Position numbers and translations under genes: made by a program. DNA of 64,000 bases from Bacteroides zhangwenhongii (lineage in GTDB: Bacteria; Bacteroidota; Bacteroidia; Bacteroidales; Bacteroidaceae): positions 1,860,001-1,924,000 of the forward strand of contig NZ_CP059856.1 in the NCBI RefSeq assembly GCF_009193325.2. Reading direction: 5' to 3'. The notes beneath the pieces are model-generated. The model saw nothing but the letters and a program-made list of their open reading frames with translations, was not told where the DNA came from and ran no database searches. Below, in pieces: positions 47,082 through 55,751 of this stretch; position 1 is the stretch's first letter, and each line of letters starts with the position of its first letter.

Positions 47082-49184
47082 ATGAGACAAGCTAATTTAT
47101 TTATGATGTCGGCAGCAATGTTGTTAACTGCCTGCGGAGGAACCAAAGACGCAGGCAAAACGGATCAGGTGCTTATCAAGAAATCGGATATCAAGATCGA
47201 AGGGAAGCGTATGACTCCCGAAGCACTTTGGGCTATGGGACGTATCGGCGGATTCGCTGTATCGCCCGACGGAAAGAAAATTGCGTATACGGTAGCGTAT
47301 TACAGTGTGCCGGAGAACAAGAGTAACCGCGAAGTATTTGTAATGAATGCAGATGGAAGCGATAACCTACAAATTACCCACACTCCTTATCAGGAGAATG
47401 AGGTGACTTGGATAAAAGGGGGCAGCAAACTCGCATTCCTAAGCAATGACAGCGGTAGTAGTCAGCTTTATGAGATGAATCCGGATGGTAGCGAACGCAG
47501 ACAACTGACTAACTACGACGGAGATATCGAGGGATTTTCCATCTCACCGGATGGCAAAAAGCTTTTGTTTATCTCACAAGTAAAGACTAAAGACAGCACA
47601 GTAGATAAGTATCCGGATTTACCGAAAGCTACGGGTATCATCGTTACCGACCTGATGTACAAGCATTGGGATGAATGGGTCACGATGGCACCGCATCCGT
47701 TCATTGCAGATTTTGATGGAAATAGTATTTCCAATGTCATAGACATTTTGGACGGCGAACCGTATGAAAGTCCGATGAGACCTTGGGGTGGTATCGAACA
47801 ACTTGCCTGGAATACAACCTCGGACAAAGTGGCTTATACTTGCCGCAAAAAGACGGGACTGGAATATGCGATTTCTACCAACTCGGATATTTATGTATAT
47901 GACCTGAACACCAAGAAAACGGAAAATATTACTGAAGAAAACAAAGGATATGATACCAATCCACAATACTCACCGGACGGCAAGTATATTGCCTGGCAGA
48001 GCATGGAACGTGATGGATACGAAGCGGATCTGAACCGTCTGTTCATCATGAACTTGGAAACCGGCGAGAAGCGTTTTGTGAGCAAGGCATTCGAATCGAA
48101 TGTAGATGCTTTTGTCTGGGGAGCAGATGCAAAAGTGATCTATTTCACAGGTGTATGGCATGGAGAGTCACAGATTTATGCGCTTGACCTGGCAAATGAT
48201 TCGGTAAAGGCTATTACTTCAGGAATGTACGATTACGAAGGGGTAGCTCTTTTCGGAGATAAGCTGATCGCGAAACGCCATTCAATGAGTATGGGTGATG
48301 AGATTTACACTGTGGCACTGGATGGTTCTACCACTCAACTGACACAGGAGAACAAACAAATCTATGACCAGCTGGAAATGGGTAAAGTGGAAGGTCGCTG
48401 GATGAAAACAACAGATGGTAAACAGATGTTGACATGGGTGATTTATCCTCCACAGTTTGATCCGAACAAGAAATATCCGACTTTGCTGTTCTGTGAAGGA
48501 GGTCCGCAGAGTCCGGTAAGCCAGTTCTGGTCTTATCGCTGGAACTTCCAGATTATGGCAGCAAATGATTATATCATCGTTGCTCCGAACCGTCGCGGTT
48601 TGCCGGGATTTGGTGTGGAATGGAATGAACAGATTAGCGGCGATTACGGTGGCCAGTGTATGAAGGATTACTTCACTGCTATCGATGAAATGGCAAAAGA
48701 GCCGTATGTGGACAAAGATCGTCTGGGATGCGTAGGTGCCAGCTTCGGAGGATTCTCCGTATATTGGTTGGCCGGACATCACGACAAACGGTTCAAAGCA
48801 TTCATTGCTCATGATGGTATCTTCAACATGGAAATGCAGTATCTGGAAACTGAAGAAAAATGGTTTGCCAACTGGGATATGGGAGGCGCATACTGGGAAA
48901 AACAGAATCCGGTGGCACAGCGTACGTTTGCCAACTCTCCTCACCTATTCGTAGAGAAATGGGATACTCCTATTCTCTGTATTCATGGAGAAAAAGACTA
49001 CCGTATTCTGGCTAATCAGGCAATGGCTGCTTTTGATGCTGCCGTGATGCGTGGTGTTCCTGCAGAGTTGCTGATTTATCCGGATGAAAACCACTGGGTA
49101 TTGAAGCCACAGAATGGAGTGTTATGGCAACGCACATTCTTTGAATGGTTGGATAAATGGGTAAAGAAAGCGCCGTCCAAATAA
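47082..49184 (+). CDS. S9-family prolyl oligopeptidase-type peptidase (DPP5-like), lipoprotein signal
   Basis: A 700-residue exported peptidase. The signal 'MMSAAMLLTACGG' has lipid cysteine C18. The N-terminal half is a beta-propeller with repeats such as 'FAVSPDGKKIAYTVAYYSV', 'VFVMNADGSDNLQITHT' and 'YEMNPDGSERRQLTNYDGDI'. The C-terminal alpha/beta-hydrolase has catalytic S554 (GASFGGFS), D639 (GEKDYRI) and H671 (ENHWV). The family removes dipeptides or cuts short peptides; the layout is closest to DPP5-type enzymes. Periplasmic or outer-membrane location is inferred from the lipobox. Confidence 0.9.
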   Translation: MRQANLFMMSAAMLLTACGGTKDAGKTDQVLIKKSDIKIEGKRMTPEALWAMGRIGGFAVSPDGKKIAYTVAYYSVPENKSNREVFVMNADGSDNLQITHTPYQENEVTWIKGGSKLAFLSNDSGSSQLYEMNPDGSERRQLTNYDGDIEGFSISPDGKKLLFISQVKTKDSTVDKYPDLPKATGIIVTDLMYKHWDEWVTMAPHPFIADFDGNSISNVIDILDGEPYESPMRPWGGIEQLAWNTTSDKVAYTCRKKTGLEYAISTNSDIYVYDLNTKKTENITEENKGYDTNPQYSPDGKYIAWQSMERDGYEADLNRLFIMNLETGEKRFVSKAFESNVDAFVWGADAKVIYFTGVWHGESQIYALDLANDSVKAITSGMYDYEGVALFGDKLIAKRHSMSMGDEIYTVALDGSTTQLTQENKQIYDQLEMGKVEGRWMKTTDGKQMLTWVIYPPQFDPNKKYPTLLFCEGGPQSPVSQFWSYRWNFQIMAANDYIIVAPNRRGLPGFGVEWNEQISGDYGGQCMKDYFTAIDEMAKEPYVDKDRLGCVGASFGGFSVYWLAGHHDKRFKAFIAHDGIFNMEMQYLETEEKWFANWDMGGAYWEKQNPVAQRTFANSPHLFVEKWDTPILCIHGEKDYRILANQAMAAFDAAVMRGVPAELLIYPDENHWVLKPQNGVLWQRTFFEWLDKWVKKAPSK

Positions 49185-49213
49185 AAACGATGCATATTCC
49201 TATAAAGTAAAAA

Positions 49214-49252
49214 GAAGGCTCTGTTCTCAATCTAATTGAGTTCAGAGCCTTC
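49214..49252. terminator. Terminator between the S9 peptidase and the flavin reductase
   Basis: Stem GAAGGCTCTG (49214-49223) with its complement (49243-49252), extended inside by CTCAAT/ATTGAG. On the minus strand it leads into TTCTTTTTAC. It can serve both convergent genes. Confidence 0.75.
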
Positions 49253-49283
49253 CCCATTACATTCAACCAAAATCCGCTAATTT

Positions 49284-49790
49284 TTACCTCGAATAAATAT
49301 TTTCAATTTCTACAATATACATTTTATGGAAACCTCCATGAGCACCACCGTACCACTTTTCTATTGATTCTTTATCCAGAAAACATTCCGGTTTGATAGC
49401 GTCAGCATAAAGTTTCTTACATTCCAGACTCAAACGTGCCTGCTCGAACAGGACATTACCTTTTTCTGTAAATACAGGTTTCAATCCGGTTTCTTTTACT
49501 TTATCTATATTACGCCCCGACTTGGAACCACAAACAGCGTGAATCTTCTTATTTTCTTCTCCTAAGAAAGAAAGTGTCAGGTGATCGCTCTCCTCTACAA
49601 ACTCGTATGTATACCGTTCGGGACGGATAAAAACGAAAGCAACCGGTTTATTCCACAACCAGCCAATGCCACCCCAACTTGCTGTCATGGTGTTAAACTT
49701 CTCTTTTGTTCCCGCCGTTACCAGCATCCACTCTTTTCCGATTGCTTCGAAAAAGTTTTCTTTCAGGTCTTTTACTTCTAATTTCTTCAT
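49284..49790 (-). CDS. Flavin reductase-like (FMN-binding split-barrel) protein
   Basis: About 168 residues with 'WMLVTAGTKEKFNTMTASWG', 'GIGWLWNKPVAFVFIRPERY', 'TYEFVEESDHLTLSFL' and the 'CGSKSGRNIDKV' segment typical of the flavin reductase family of Bacteroidetes. It probably binds FMN and reduces flavin or a small substrate; target unknown. The start at 49790 gives the usual 'MKKLEVKDLKENFF' N-terminus; an in-frame ATG at 49838 would overlap the upstream gene by 4 bases. Confidence 0.85.
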   Translation of the reverse strand: MKKLEVKDLKENFFEAIGKEWMLVTAGTKEKFNTMTASWGGIGWLWNKPVAFVFIRPERYTYEFVEESDHLTLSFLGEENKKIHAVCGSKSGRNIDKVKETGLKPVFTEKGNVLFEQARLSLECKKLYADAIKPECFLDKESIEKWYGGAHGGFHKMYIVEIENIYSR

Positions 49791-49834
49791 CTCTTTATTC
49801 GTATCTAAGTATTTCTTATTTTTGTTTATTCCAA

Positions 49835-50833
49835 TCATTTCTGTTTCTTCAATTTCACGATCTCTCCCAAATAAGGAATTTCCACCGGAATCTTCCGTTT
49901 CTTGGCCTCTGTTGCAAAGACTTTCGGGGGATCATGCAAAGGCTCGTCAGACAAATCGAATGTGCCATAATGCATGGGAATAGTAAGTCCTGCATGCATT
50001 TCTTCGGCAGCAGTCAAAGACTCGTGAGGCGATATATGATTGGGACGCATAAACCAGCGAGGTTTATATGCCCCGATACCCAACAAAGCATAATCCGGTG
50101 CTCCGAACAGATCGGGAATCTCACGAAAGTGACTGGAATAACCTGTGTCACCACTGTAATAAAGGGAAATTCCATCTCCTTGCAGCATGAAGGCTCCCCA
50201 CAATCGCTGGCCGCCATCGCGTACGGAACGTTTGCTCCAGTGTTGTGCCGGTAGAAAAGTAATCTTCAATCCCTCATCTTCTATTTGTTGATACCATCCG
50301 GCTTCAATCACCTTCATTGCAGGAAACCATCCCTGAATCAGTTCACCGGTTCCCAATCCACAAAAGAGTTTCATTTGCGGGTTATTCTTCAATAGGCGGG
50401 CTATACTCTGCTTGTCCAGATGATCGAAATGGTCATGGCTGACAAGTAGATAATCAATCCCCGTAAATATGTCAGGATTAGCGGGAAACTCGCTCTGTCT
50501 CTTCACAAAAGGAATACTGCCGAACACAGGATCGAACATGATCCGTTTACCTGCTAATTGCAGAAAGAAAGAATTATGTCCGAGCCATATCAGGGAATCT
50601 CCTACCACCGCATCCAATGAACGGAGATAACAAACTTTCGGATCCCATTTCACTGTTTTCTTCTCCTTGCGTTGGGGATTGGGCGAAAGACGCCATTTCA
50701 GCACACTCCCCATCCCCGGACGGAAGCGATGCTGCCGATTAAAAAAACGCCCGCGCACCATCGGATTTCCTCTCCAATAAGGGTTGACTGTCGCCAAACG
50801 TTCGTTTCTCCTAAAACATATATGTTCACCCAT
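49835..50833 (-). CDS. MBL-fold metallo-hydrolase (UlaG/NAPE-PLD-like)
   Basis: A 332-residue metallo-beta-lactamase-fold protein. The metal site 'SHDHFDHLD' (H-x-H-x-D-H) and later 'YYSGDTGYSSHF' and 'PMHYGTFDLSDEPLHDPP' are intact, with 'WLGHNSFFLQLAGKRIMFDP' at the start of the fold. This layout is that of N-acyl-phosphatidylethanolamine phospholipase D-like hydrolases; the bacterial substrate is unknown. It is the last chromosomal gene before the mobilizable element. Confidence 0.88.
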   Translation of the reverse strand: MGEHICFRRNERLATVNPYWRGNPMVRGRFFNRQHRFRPGMGSVLKWRLSPNPQRKEKKTVKWDPKVCYLRSLDAVVGDSLIWLGHNSFFLQLAGKRIMFDPVFGSIPFVKRQSEFPANPDIFTGIDYLLVSHDHFDHLDKQSIARLLKNNPQMKLFCGLGTGELIQGWFPAMKVIEAGWYQQIEDEGLKITFLPAQHWSKRSVRDGGQRLWGAFMLQGDGISLYYSGDTGYSSHFREIPDLFGAPDYALLGIGAYKPRWFMRPNHISPHESLTAAEEMHAGLTIPMHYGTFDLSDEPLHDPPKVFATEAKKRKIPVEIPYLGEIVKLKKQK

Positions 50834-51004
50834 TTTTATTTCCTGAATACGTATTTACAAACTTACGAAAAATCTCTGGAATAACCTCGAAAAACGGGAG
50901 AAATGACGCTAAACGACTTAATATCAGAGTTGTTACGGTGTCAAATGATGACAAGCCGAAAAATCGGAAAACGCAAAGAAAAGCGGATTTAAGAAGAAGA
51001 ATGG

Positions 51005-51101
51005 TTTGCAAATCATTACCCGTGAAAGAGTAAGATTTAACATATGGGAGATGCTATTGCACCGTTTGTCACCGATTTGCGTATCAAGGTCTAACTCGTT
51101 G
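51005..51101 (+). repeat. Left element end, blocks of the terminal inverted repeat
   Basis: From outside to inside: TTTGCAAA (51005-51012), ATTACCC (51015-51021), TGCTAT (51052-51057), GATTTGC (51074-51080), AACTCGTTG (51093-51101). The same blocks, complementary and in the same outside-to-inside order, occur at the right end with spacings that differ by at most three bases. They are probably recombinase or accessory-factor binding sites. A -7 box TAACTTTG at about 51109-51116 may be the integrase promoter. Confidence 0.7.
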
Positions 51102-51130
51102 ATATTTAACTTTGCAAACAAAAAACGAGT

Positions 51131-52351
51131 ATGGCAAGAAGTACATTCAAAGTGCTGTTCTACGTGAACGGCAGCAAGGAGAAAGACGGTATTGTCCCCA
51201 TCATGGGACGAGTGACAATCAACGGTACTGTGGCGCAGTTCAGTTGCAAGCAGACCATCCCGAAAACCCTTTGGGATGCGAAAGGCAACCGAGCCAAAGG
51301 CAAGAGTGCCGAAGCACGGAACATCAATCTGGCATTGGACAACATCAAGGCGCAAATCATCAAGCACTATCAGCGCATATCCGACCGAGAGGCATACGTA
51401 ACGGCTGAAATGGTGCGCAATGCCTACCAAGGGGTAGGAAGCGAGTATGAGACACTGATAAAGGCTTTTGACAAGGATTGCGCCAACTTCCTGAAACGTG
51501 TCGGCAAAGATCGCAGCATCGGCACATACAAGGTCATGGTAAGGGCAAGGAACTATGTCGCAGCCTTTATCAAGTCATTCTACAGACGGACGGATATGTC
51601 CATGCTGGAACTTACACCCGACTTCATCAAGGAGTTTGCGGCTTATCTTACGGCTGAACGGGGACTGAAAAACGCCACCATCTGGCTGAACTGCATGTGG
51701 CTGAAAGGCGTGGTCATGCGTGCGCACTATAACGGACTGATACCGAGAAATCCGTTTGCGCAGTTCCATATCAGCCCGAATGTTAAGGAACGGGAGTATC
51801 TGACAGAGGACGAAATCAAAAGAATCATGGCGCACGAGTTTGACAACCCCACCCTCGCATTGGTGCGAGACCTGTTCATTTTCGCCTGCTTCACCGCCTT
51901 GTCTTTCGTGGATATGAAAGAACTCTCAACGGATGAAATAGTGGAGGTGAACGGTGAGAAATGGATATTGTCGAAACGGCACAAGACAAATGTCCCGTTC
52001 CAAGTGAAGTTGCTGGATATTCCCTTGCAGATAATCGAACGGTACAAGTATCTGTCGGAAGACAAGCTGGTTTTCGGGAAAATCAACTATTGGACGATGT
52101 GCAAACAACTGAAAAAGGTAATGGCGGAATGCGGTATAGAGAAGCAAATCTCCTACCATTGCGCACGTCATACGTTTGGAACACTGGCTCTTAGCAAGGG
52201 GATGCCCATTGAAAGCGTGAGCCGTGTTCTGGGACACACGAACATTGTCACGACTCAAATCTATGCGAAGATAACCACACAGAAACTTGACAATGACCTG
52301 ACGACGTTCGGCAACAAGCTGAACGCATCGTTCGGAAGTGTAACCCCATAA
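51131..52351 (+). CDS. IntDOT-like tyrosine recombinase (element integrase)
   Basis: A 406-residue integrase: N-terminal arm-binding domain ('STFKVLFYVNGSKEKDGIVP'), core-binding domain (about residues 115-205), and catalytic domain with 'FACFTALSFVDMKEL', 'SKRHKTNVPFQVKLLD', 'YHCARHTFGTLALSKG' and 'LGHTNIVTTQIYAKIT' (Tyr nucleophile). The usual first catalytic Arg is Ser (TALS), as known for IntDOT-type recombinases. This class tolerates mismatches between recombining sites. First gene of the element, transcribed inward. Confidence 0.9.
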   Translation: MARSTFKVLFYVNGSKEKDGIVPIMGRVTINGTVAQFSCKQTIPKTLWDAKGNRAKGKSAEARNINLALDNIKAQIIKHYQRISDREAYVTAEMVRNAYQGVGSEYETLIKAFDKDCANFLKRVGKDRSIGTYKVMVRARNYVAAFIKSFYRRTDMSMLELTPDFIKEFAAYLTAERGLKNATIWLNCMWLKGVVMRAHYNGLIPRNPFAQFHISPNVKEREYLTEDEIKRIMAHEFDNPTLALVRDLFIFACFTALSFVDMKELSTDEIVEVNGEKWILSKRHKTNVPFQVKLLDIPLQIIERYKYLSEDKLVFGKINYWTMCKQLKKVMAECGIEKQISYHCARHTFGTLALSKGMPIESVSRVLGHTNIVTTQIYAKITTQKLDNDLTTFGNKLNASFGSVTP

Positions 52352-52408
52352 CCAAGCATAGCCAGGAAACGAAGCATCATCACAACGGACGGCAACGGCA
52401 ACATCACC

Positions 52409-52747
52409 TTGCCGACCGACATTAGCGCAACCGCCATGAGCGAATGGGAACTTTGCGACCTGTTCGGAGTAACCGCCCCGACATTCCGTGCAGGGCTGAA
52501 GGCTCTTTGCAAGAGCGGAGTTTTAAGGGAATACGGGATAAGGCGAAGCATACGGGTATCCGATAATTGCAGTATGGAGGTTTACAACCTTGAAGCGATA
52601 GTTACCCTCGCTTTCCATATCGGCACATTCGGAGCGGAACGGGTACGCAATGCCGTTCTTGAAAGACTGTACCTGCGAAAAGAGAAAACAAGCATCTTCT
52701 TCTCGCTGAATACCAACGGTATATCCAAATCCGAATACTTCTCGTAG
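52409..52747 (+). CDS. Small winged-helix/HTH-like protein of the element
   Basis: A protein of 112 residues from a TTG at 52409. The same frame extends back to an ATA at 52358 that would give 'ARKRSIITTDGNGNITLPTD', suggesting a lost or non-standard start codon. 'SEWELCDLFGVTAPTFRAGL' looks like a helix-turn-helix, 'LKALCKSGVLREYGIRRS' the following wing. Probably a DNA-binding regulator or accessory factor next to the integrase; family not identified. Confidence 0.55.
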   Translation: MPTDISATAMSEWELCDLFGVTAPTFRAGLKALCKSGVLREYGIRRSIRVSDNCSMEVYNLEAIVTLAFHIGTFGAERVRNAVLERLYLRKEKTSIFFSLNTNGISKSEYFS

Positions 52748-52828
52748 CTGAATGCCTGACATTATTCACTCGGTAAGTCAGTAATTCATTAAGTCAGTAC
52801 GACAGAACGACAGACGCTCTGATTTTTT

Positions 52829-52871
52829 CTCCCGAAAAGCGTAATCCGACATTTGCTTTTCGGGAGTTTTT
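52829..52871 (+). terminator. Terminator after the integrase operon
   Basis: Perfect 12-bp stem CTCCCGAAAAGC (52829-52840) with its complement (52855-52866), followed by TTTTT. It ends the integrase transcript before the primase-helicase gene. Confidence 0.85.
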
Positions 52872-52981
52872 CCGTTTGCACAACCCGTTTCCTGCCCCAA
52901 ACCATTGAAAGTTTTTGTTTCGGGGGCTATTTGTCACCATTCTGCCGTGTTTTGCATAACAACCTATCCGATAATTGATTA

Positions 52982-52989
52982 TATTTTTG
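52982..52989 (+). promoter_or_regulatory. -7 box before the primase-helicase gene
   Basis: TATTTTTG fits TAnnTTTG, 30 bases before the first start codon. No -33 box at the right distance. Confidence 0.4.
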
Positions 52990-53018
52990 TAGCTGGTAAT
53001 TTTCAAACTTAAAACCAT

Positions 53019-54107
53019 TTGATTATGTCAGCTATCGAACAACAGGACAGCCACAGACCGCCATCGGATGGCGGCATGGCAAAGGAAGAATTTATCCGTG
53101 TCGGGACAACGCTCTACAAGATTGTGGAGCAACCGAGACTGAACGGAGGGTATGTGAAGAAACGCATCGCATGGAACAACGAGACCCTGCGACAGGATTA
53201 CGGCAAGGATTACATCGGCAGCGTTCCCAAGTATGACGGCTTCTGCACCGTACCCGAACACATCGGCTACCGTTCCGTGGTCGGTAAGTTCCTTAACCTT
53301 TACGAACCGATAGACCACCGACCGCAGGAGGGCGATTTATCGCATATCCAATCTTTGGTACGGCACATCTTCGGGGAACAATACGAGTTGGGGATGGACT
53401 ATCTGCAACTGCTCTACCTGCAACCGATTCAGAAGTTGCCTATCCTGCTGTTGGTATCGGAAGAACGCAACACAGGCAAAAGCACATTCCTGAACTTTCT
53501 GAAACTCCTCTTTCAGAACAATGTAACTTTTAACACCAACGAGGACTTCCGAAGCCGGTTCAATTCCGATTGGGCTGGCAAACTGCTCATCGTGGTGGAT
53601 GAGGTGTTGCTCAACCGCAGGGAGGACAGCGAACGGTTGAAGAACCTCAGCACCACACTTTCCTACAAGGTAGAAGCCAAAGGCAAAGACCGTGACGAGA
53701 TTGCGTTCTTCGCCAAATTCGTGCTGTGCTCCAACAACGAGCATCTGCCCGTAATCATAGACGCAGGGGAAACACGCTATTGGGTACGCAAGATAGACCG
53801 CTTGCTGTCCGATGATACCGACTTCCTGCAAAAGCTGAAAGCGGAGATACCCGCCTTTCTCCATTTCCTGCAACACAGAAAACTGTCCACCGAAAAGGAA
53901 AGCCGGATGTGGTTCAACCCCACATTGCTGCATACAGAAGCCTTGCAGAAGATTATCCGTAGCAACCGCAATCGGCTGGAGATAGAGATGTCGGAACTGC
54001 TGCTTGACATTATGGTTGCAATGGATGTGGATAGCGTTTCATTCTGCCTTAACGACCTTGTCGTACTGCTACTCGCAGGTAAAGGCGGAAAAGCACCAAG
54101 TGCGTAA
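53019..54107 (+). CDS. Primase-helicase (SF3-like, DUF5906-type), C-terminus lost by frameshift
   Basis: A 362-codon frame. The ATPase core is clear: Walker A 'SEERNTGKSTFLNFLKLLF', 'WAGKLLIVVDEVLLNRRED' as Walker B, 'AFFAKFVLCSNNEHLPVII' as the sensor strand, then 'TRYWVRKID'. Such proteins unwind or prime DNA when elements replicate. The frame ends 'GKGGKAPSA', but an overlapping frame continues with family-like sequence (next entry), so a 1-base shift near 54060-54078 has cut off about 60 residues. The ATPase part could still be made. Confidence 0.8.
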   Translation: MIMSAIEQQDSHRPPSDGGMAKEEFIRVGTTLYKIVEQPRLNGGYVKKRIAWNNETLRQDYGKDYIGSVPKYDGFCTVPEHIGYRSVVGKFLNLYEPIDHRPQEGDLSHIQSLVRHIFGEQYELGMDYLQLLYLQPIQKLPILLLVSEERNTGKSTFLNFLKLLFQNNVTFNTNEDFRSRFNSDWAGKLLIVVDEVLLNRREDSERLKNLSTTLSYKVEAKGKDRDEIAFFAKFVLCSNNEHLPVIIDAGETRYWVRKIDRLLSDDTDFLQKLKAEIPAFLHFLQHRKLSTEKESRMWFNPTLLHTEALQKIIRSNRNRLEIEMSELLLDIMVAMDVDSVSFCLNDLVVLLLAGKGGKAPSA

Positions 54108-54261
54108 GGTGGTGCAGGAGTGCTGGAAACTAACACCTGCACCAAACGGGCTTACCTACACCACCTATCAGGGCAATTACAACAGAAGTTGTCACTATGA
54201 GCCGATAAAGAGGGTGGGACGCTTCTACACCGTCACAAGGGAGCAACTCGAATCCCTGTAA
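54070..54261 (+). pseudogene. Frameshifted C-terminal tail of the primase-helicase
   Basis: In the next frame the sequence continues 'QVKAEKHQVRKVVQECWKLT', then 'PAPNGLTYTTYQGNYNRSCH' and 'RVGRFYTVTREQLESL' to a stop at 54261. It has no start of its own, and its codon use resembles the gene before it. It reads as the displaced end of the same protein. Confidence 0.65.
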
Positions 54262-54347
54262 TACTATCATTTTTCTGTTGAATTGTTGAATATGTGTATA
54301 AATACAATGACAATAAACGATATACATTCTCAACAAAATCTCAACAA

Positions 54348-54402
54348 GCCAAAAGAGAAGTTGAGAGACCACCGACACCCGTTTGTGGATTTCTCTTTTG
54401 GC
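54348..54402. repeat. 12-bp inverted repeat between helicase and primase genes
   Basis: Arms GCCAAAAGAGAA (54348-54359) and its exact complement (54391-54402) with a 31-base spacer, in a stretch rich in CAACA/TGTTG motifs (54280-54510). It could be part of a replication origin or operator of the element. A weak 77-codon frame covers it. Confidence 0.6.
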
Positions 54403-54512
54403 GAGCGGTTTGTTGAGAAGATGTTGAAAGCTTACAGGTCTGTATATAAACATATTACATCAACAGTTCATCAAATCAACAAATTTTCATCAACTTCAAA
54501 ACCGTATGTAAT

Positions 54513-55484
54513 ATGACAATCCAAGATGTAAAACAAATCAAACTGGCAGACTATCTGCAAAGTCTGGGCTATATGCCTGTAAAGCAACAAGGCAGGAACC
54601 TGTGGTATAAATCACCGCTACGGGAAGAAACGGACGCATCGTTCAAGGTAAACACCGAGCTTGAAAAATGGTACGACTTCGGCATCGGCAAAGGCGGTAA
54701 TATTATTTCATTGGCAGCGGAACTCTACCATTCGGAAGATGTAGCCTATCTGCTGAAACGCATAGAGGAGCGGACAGCATACATCCGCCCTGCATCGTTC
54801 TCTTTTGGCAGACAGCATTCCGACAATCAGCCTTATCAGGGATTAAGGGTTGGTGAGTTGTCCTCTCCTGCTCTTATAGCCTATCTGCAAGAAAGGGGAA
54901 TAAACATCGGACTTGCCAAAAGGGAATGCAGGGAGCTTCGGTTTATGAATGCCGACAAACCCTATTTTGCCATCGGCTTTCCGAACATGGCAGGAGGATA
55001 TGAAGTGCGCAACAGATACTTCAAGGGATGTGTCGCCCCGAAAGACATCACCCATATCCGACAGCAGGGCGGACAACGATGTATGTGTTACCTGTTCGAG
55101 GGGTTCATGGATTACCTTTCATTCCTTACCATCCGAGTAGAAAACAATCCGCAACACCCGCGATTGGACACACAGGACTATATCATATTGAACTCCGTTT
55201 CCAATCTTGCAAAAGCGGAAAGCATATTGGAGACCTACACCCAAGTCGGCTGTTTCCTTGACAACGACACGGCAGGACGGAACACTTGCAAGAAGCTGAA
55301 AGAGAAGTTTGGGGAACGGCTGCTTGACAAGTCAATGTACTATCGTGAGTATAAGGACTTGAACGACTACCTGTGCGGTAAGCCCTTGTCCCAATCGGCA
55401 GAGCCGATAAAGGAGAAGAAGCAAGTCCAATCCGCAAGGCGGATGATGCAGCCACCGAAAAAGAAAGGGGAATTTCAACTGTAA
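54513..55484 (+). CDS. DNA primase-like protein (CHC2-type N-terminus, Toprim)
   Basis: A 323-residue protein. The N-terminal part ('VKQIKLADYLQSLGYMPVKQ', 'NLWYKSPLREETDASFKVN', 'WYDFGIGKGGNIISLA') is the degenerate CHC2-like domain of mobile-element primases. The Toprim domain has 'CYLFEGFMDYLSFLT' (catalytic Glu) and 'VGCFLDNDTAGRNTCKKL' (D-x-D). It primes DNA synthesis of the element during transfer or replication. A basic tail follows (about residues 300-323). Confidence 0.85.
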   Translation: MTIQDVKQIKLADYLQSLGYMPVKQQGRNLWYKSPLREETDASFKVNTELEKWYDFGIGKGGNIISLAAELYHSEDVAYLLKRIEERTAYIRPASFSFGRQHSDNQPYQGLRVGELSSPALIAYLQERGINIGLAKRECRELRFMNADKPYFAIGFPNMAGGYEVRNRYFKGCVAPKDITHIRQQGGQRCMCYLFEGFMDYLSFLTIRVENNPQHPRLDTQDYIILNSVSNLAKAESILETYTQVGCFLDNDTAGRNTCKKLKEKFGERLLDKSMYYREYKDLNDYLCGKPLSQSAEPIKEKKQVQSARRMMQPPKKKGEFQL

Positions 55485-55510
55485 TATGCACGTTCGCTTT
55501 CCCAAAGGTA

Positions 55511-55607
55511 TTTAGACAGAAATACCATAGCTCAATAGGGCGTTTTCTTCACGCATTACTCCGTAACGCTAAAAACACCCTATCGAGCCAAAGGGAAATC
55601 CCTTTGG
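55511..55607. other. oriT-like region upstream of the relaxase
   Basis: The 267-base gap between primase and relaxase genes holds three stems: GTATTT/AAATAC (55508-55525), ATAGGGCGTTTT with AAAACACCCTAT (55535-55546 and 55572-55583, one mismatch), and a palindrome CCAAAGGGA/TCCCTTTGG (55588-55607). A position just before a MobV gene and this set of inverted repeats fit a transfer origin. The nick site cannot be fixed from sequence alone. Confidence 0.6.
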
Positions 55608-55751
55608 AAACCCTGTGCAAACGAGAGCAGAAGCCAAACTCGTTTGGATTATGCCGAGTGCAGCAATGGTTCATTTGCATAATAAACCCTGTGAGCCGAT
55701 GCCACAGGCAGAAAGAAGAAACATAATGATAACCGCAAAAACAGGAATAAT

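Noticed and set aside
48282..48944. A 220-codon open frame opposite the S9 peptidase gene
   Set aside because: Lies wholly within a clear peptidase gene on the other strand, has no recognisable motif, and follows from the codon use of the real gene.
51000..51060. tRNA gene as attachment site
   Set aside because: I see no tRNA-like cloverleaf or CCA-type end at either junction or elsewhere in the window.
54283..54516. A 77-codon frame between helicase and primase genes
   Set aside because: Covers a 12-bp inverted repeat and CAACA-rich sequence, shows no familiar protein pattern, and more likely lies in a non-coding control or origin region. It does overlap the primase start by four bases, so I cannot exclude it fully.
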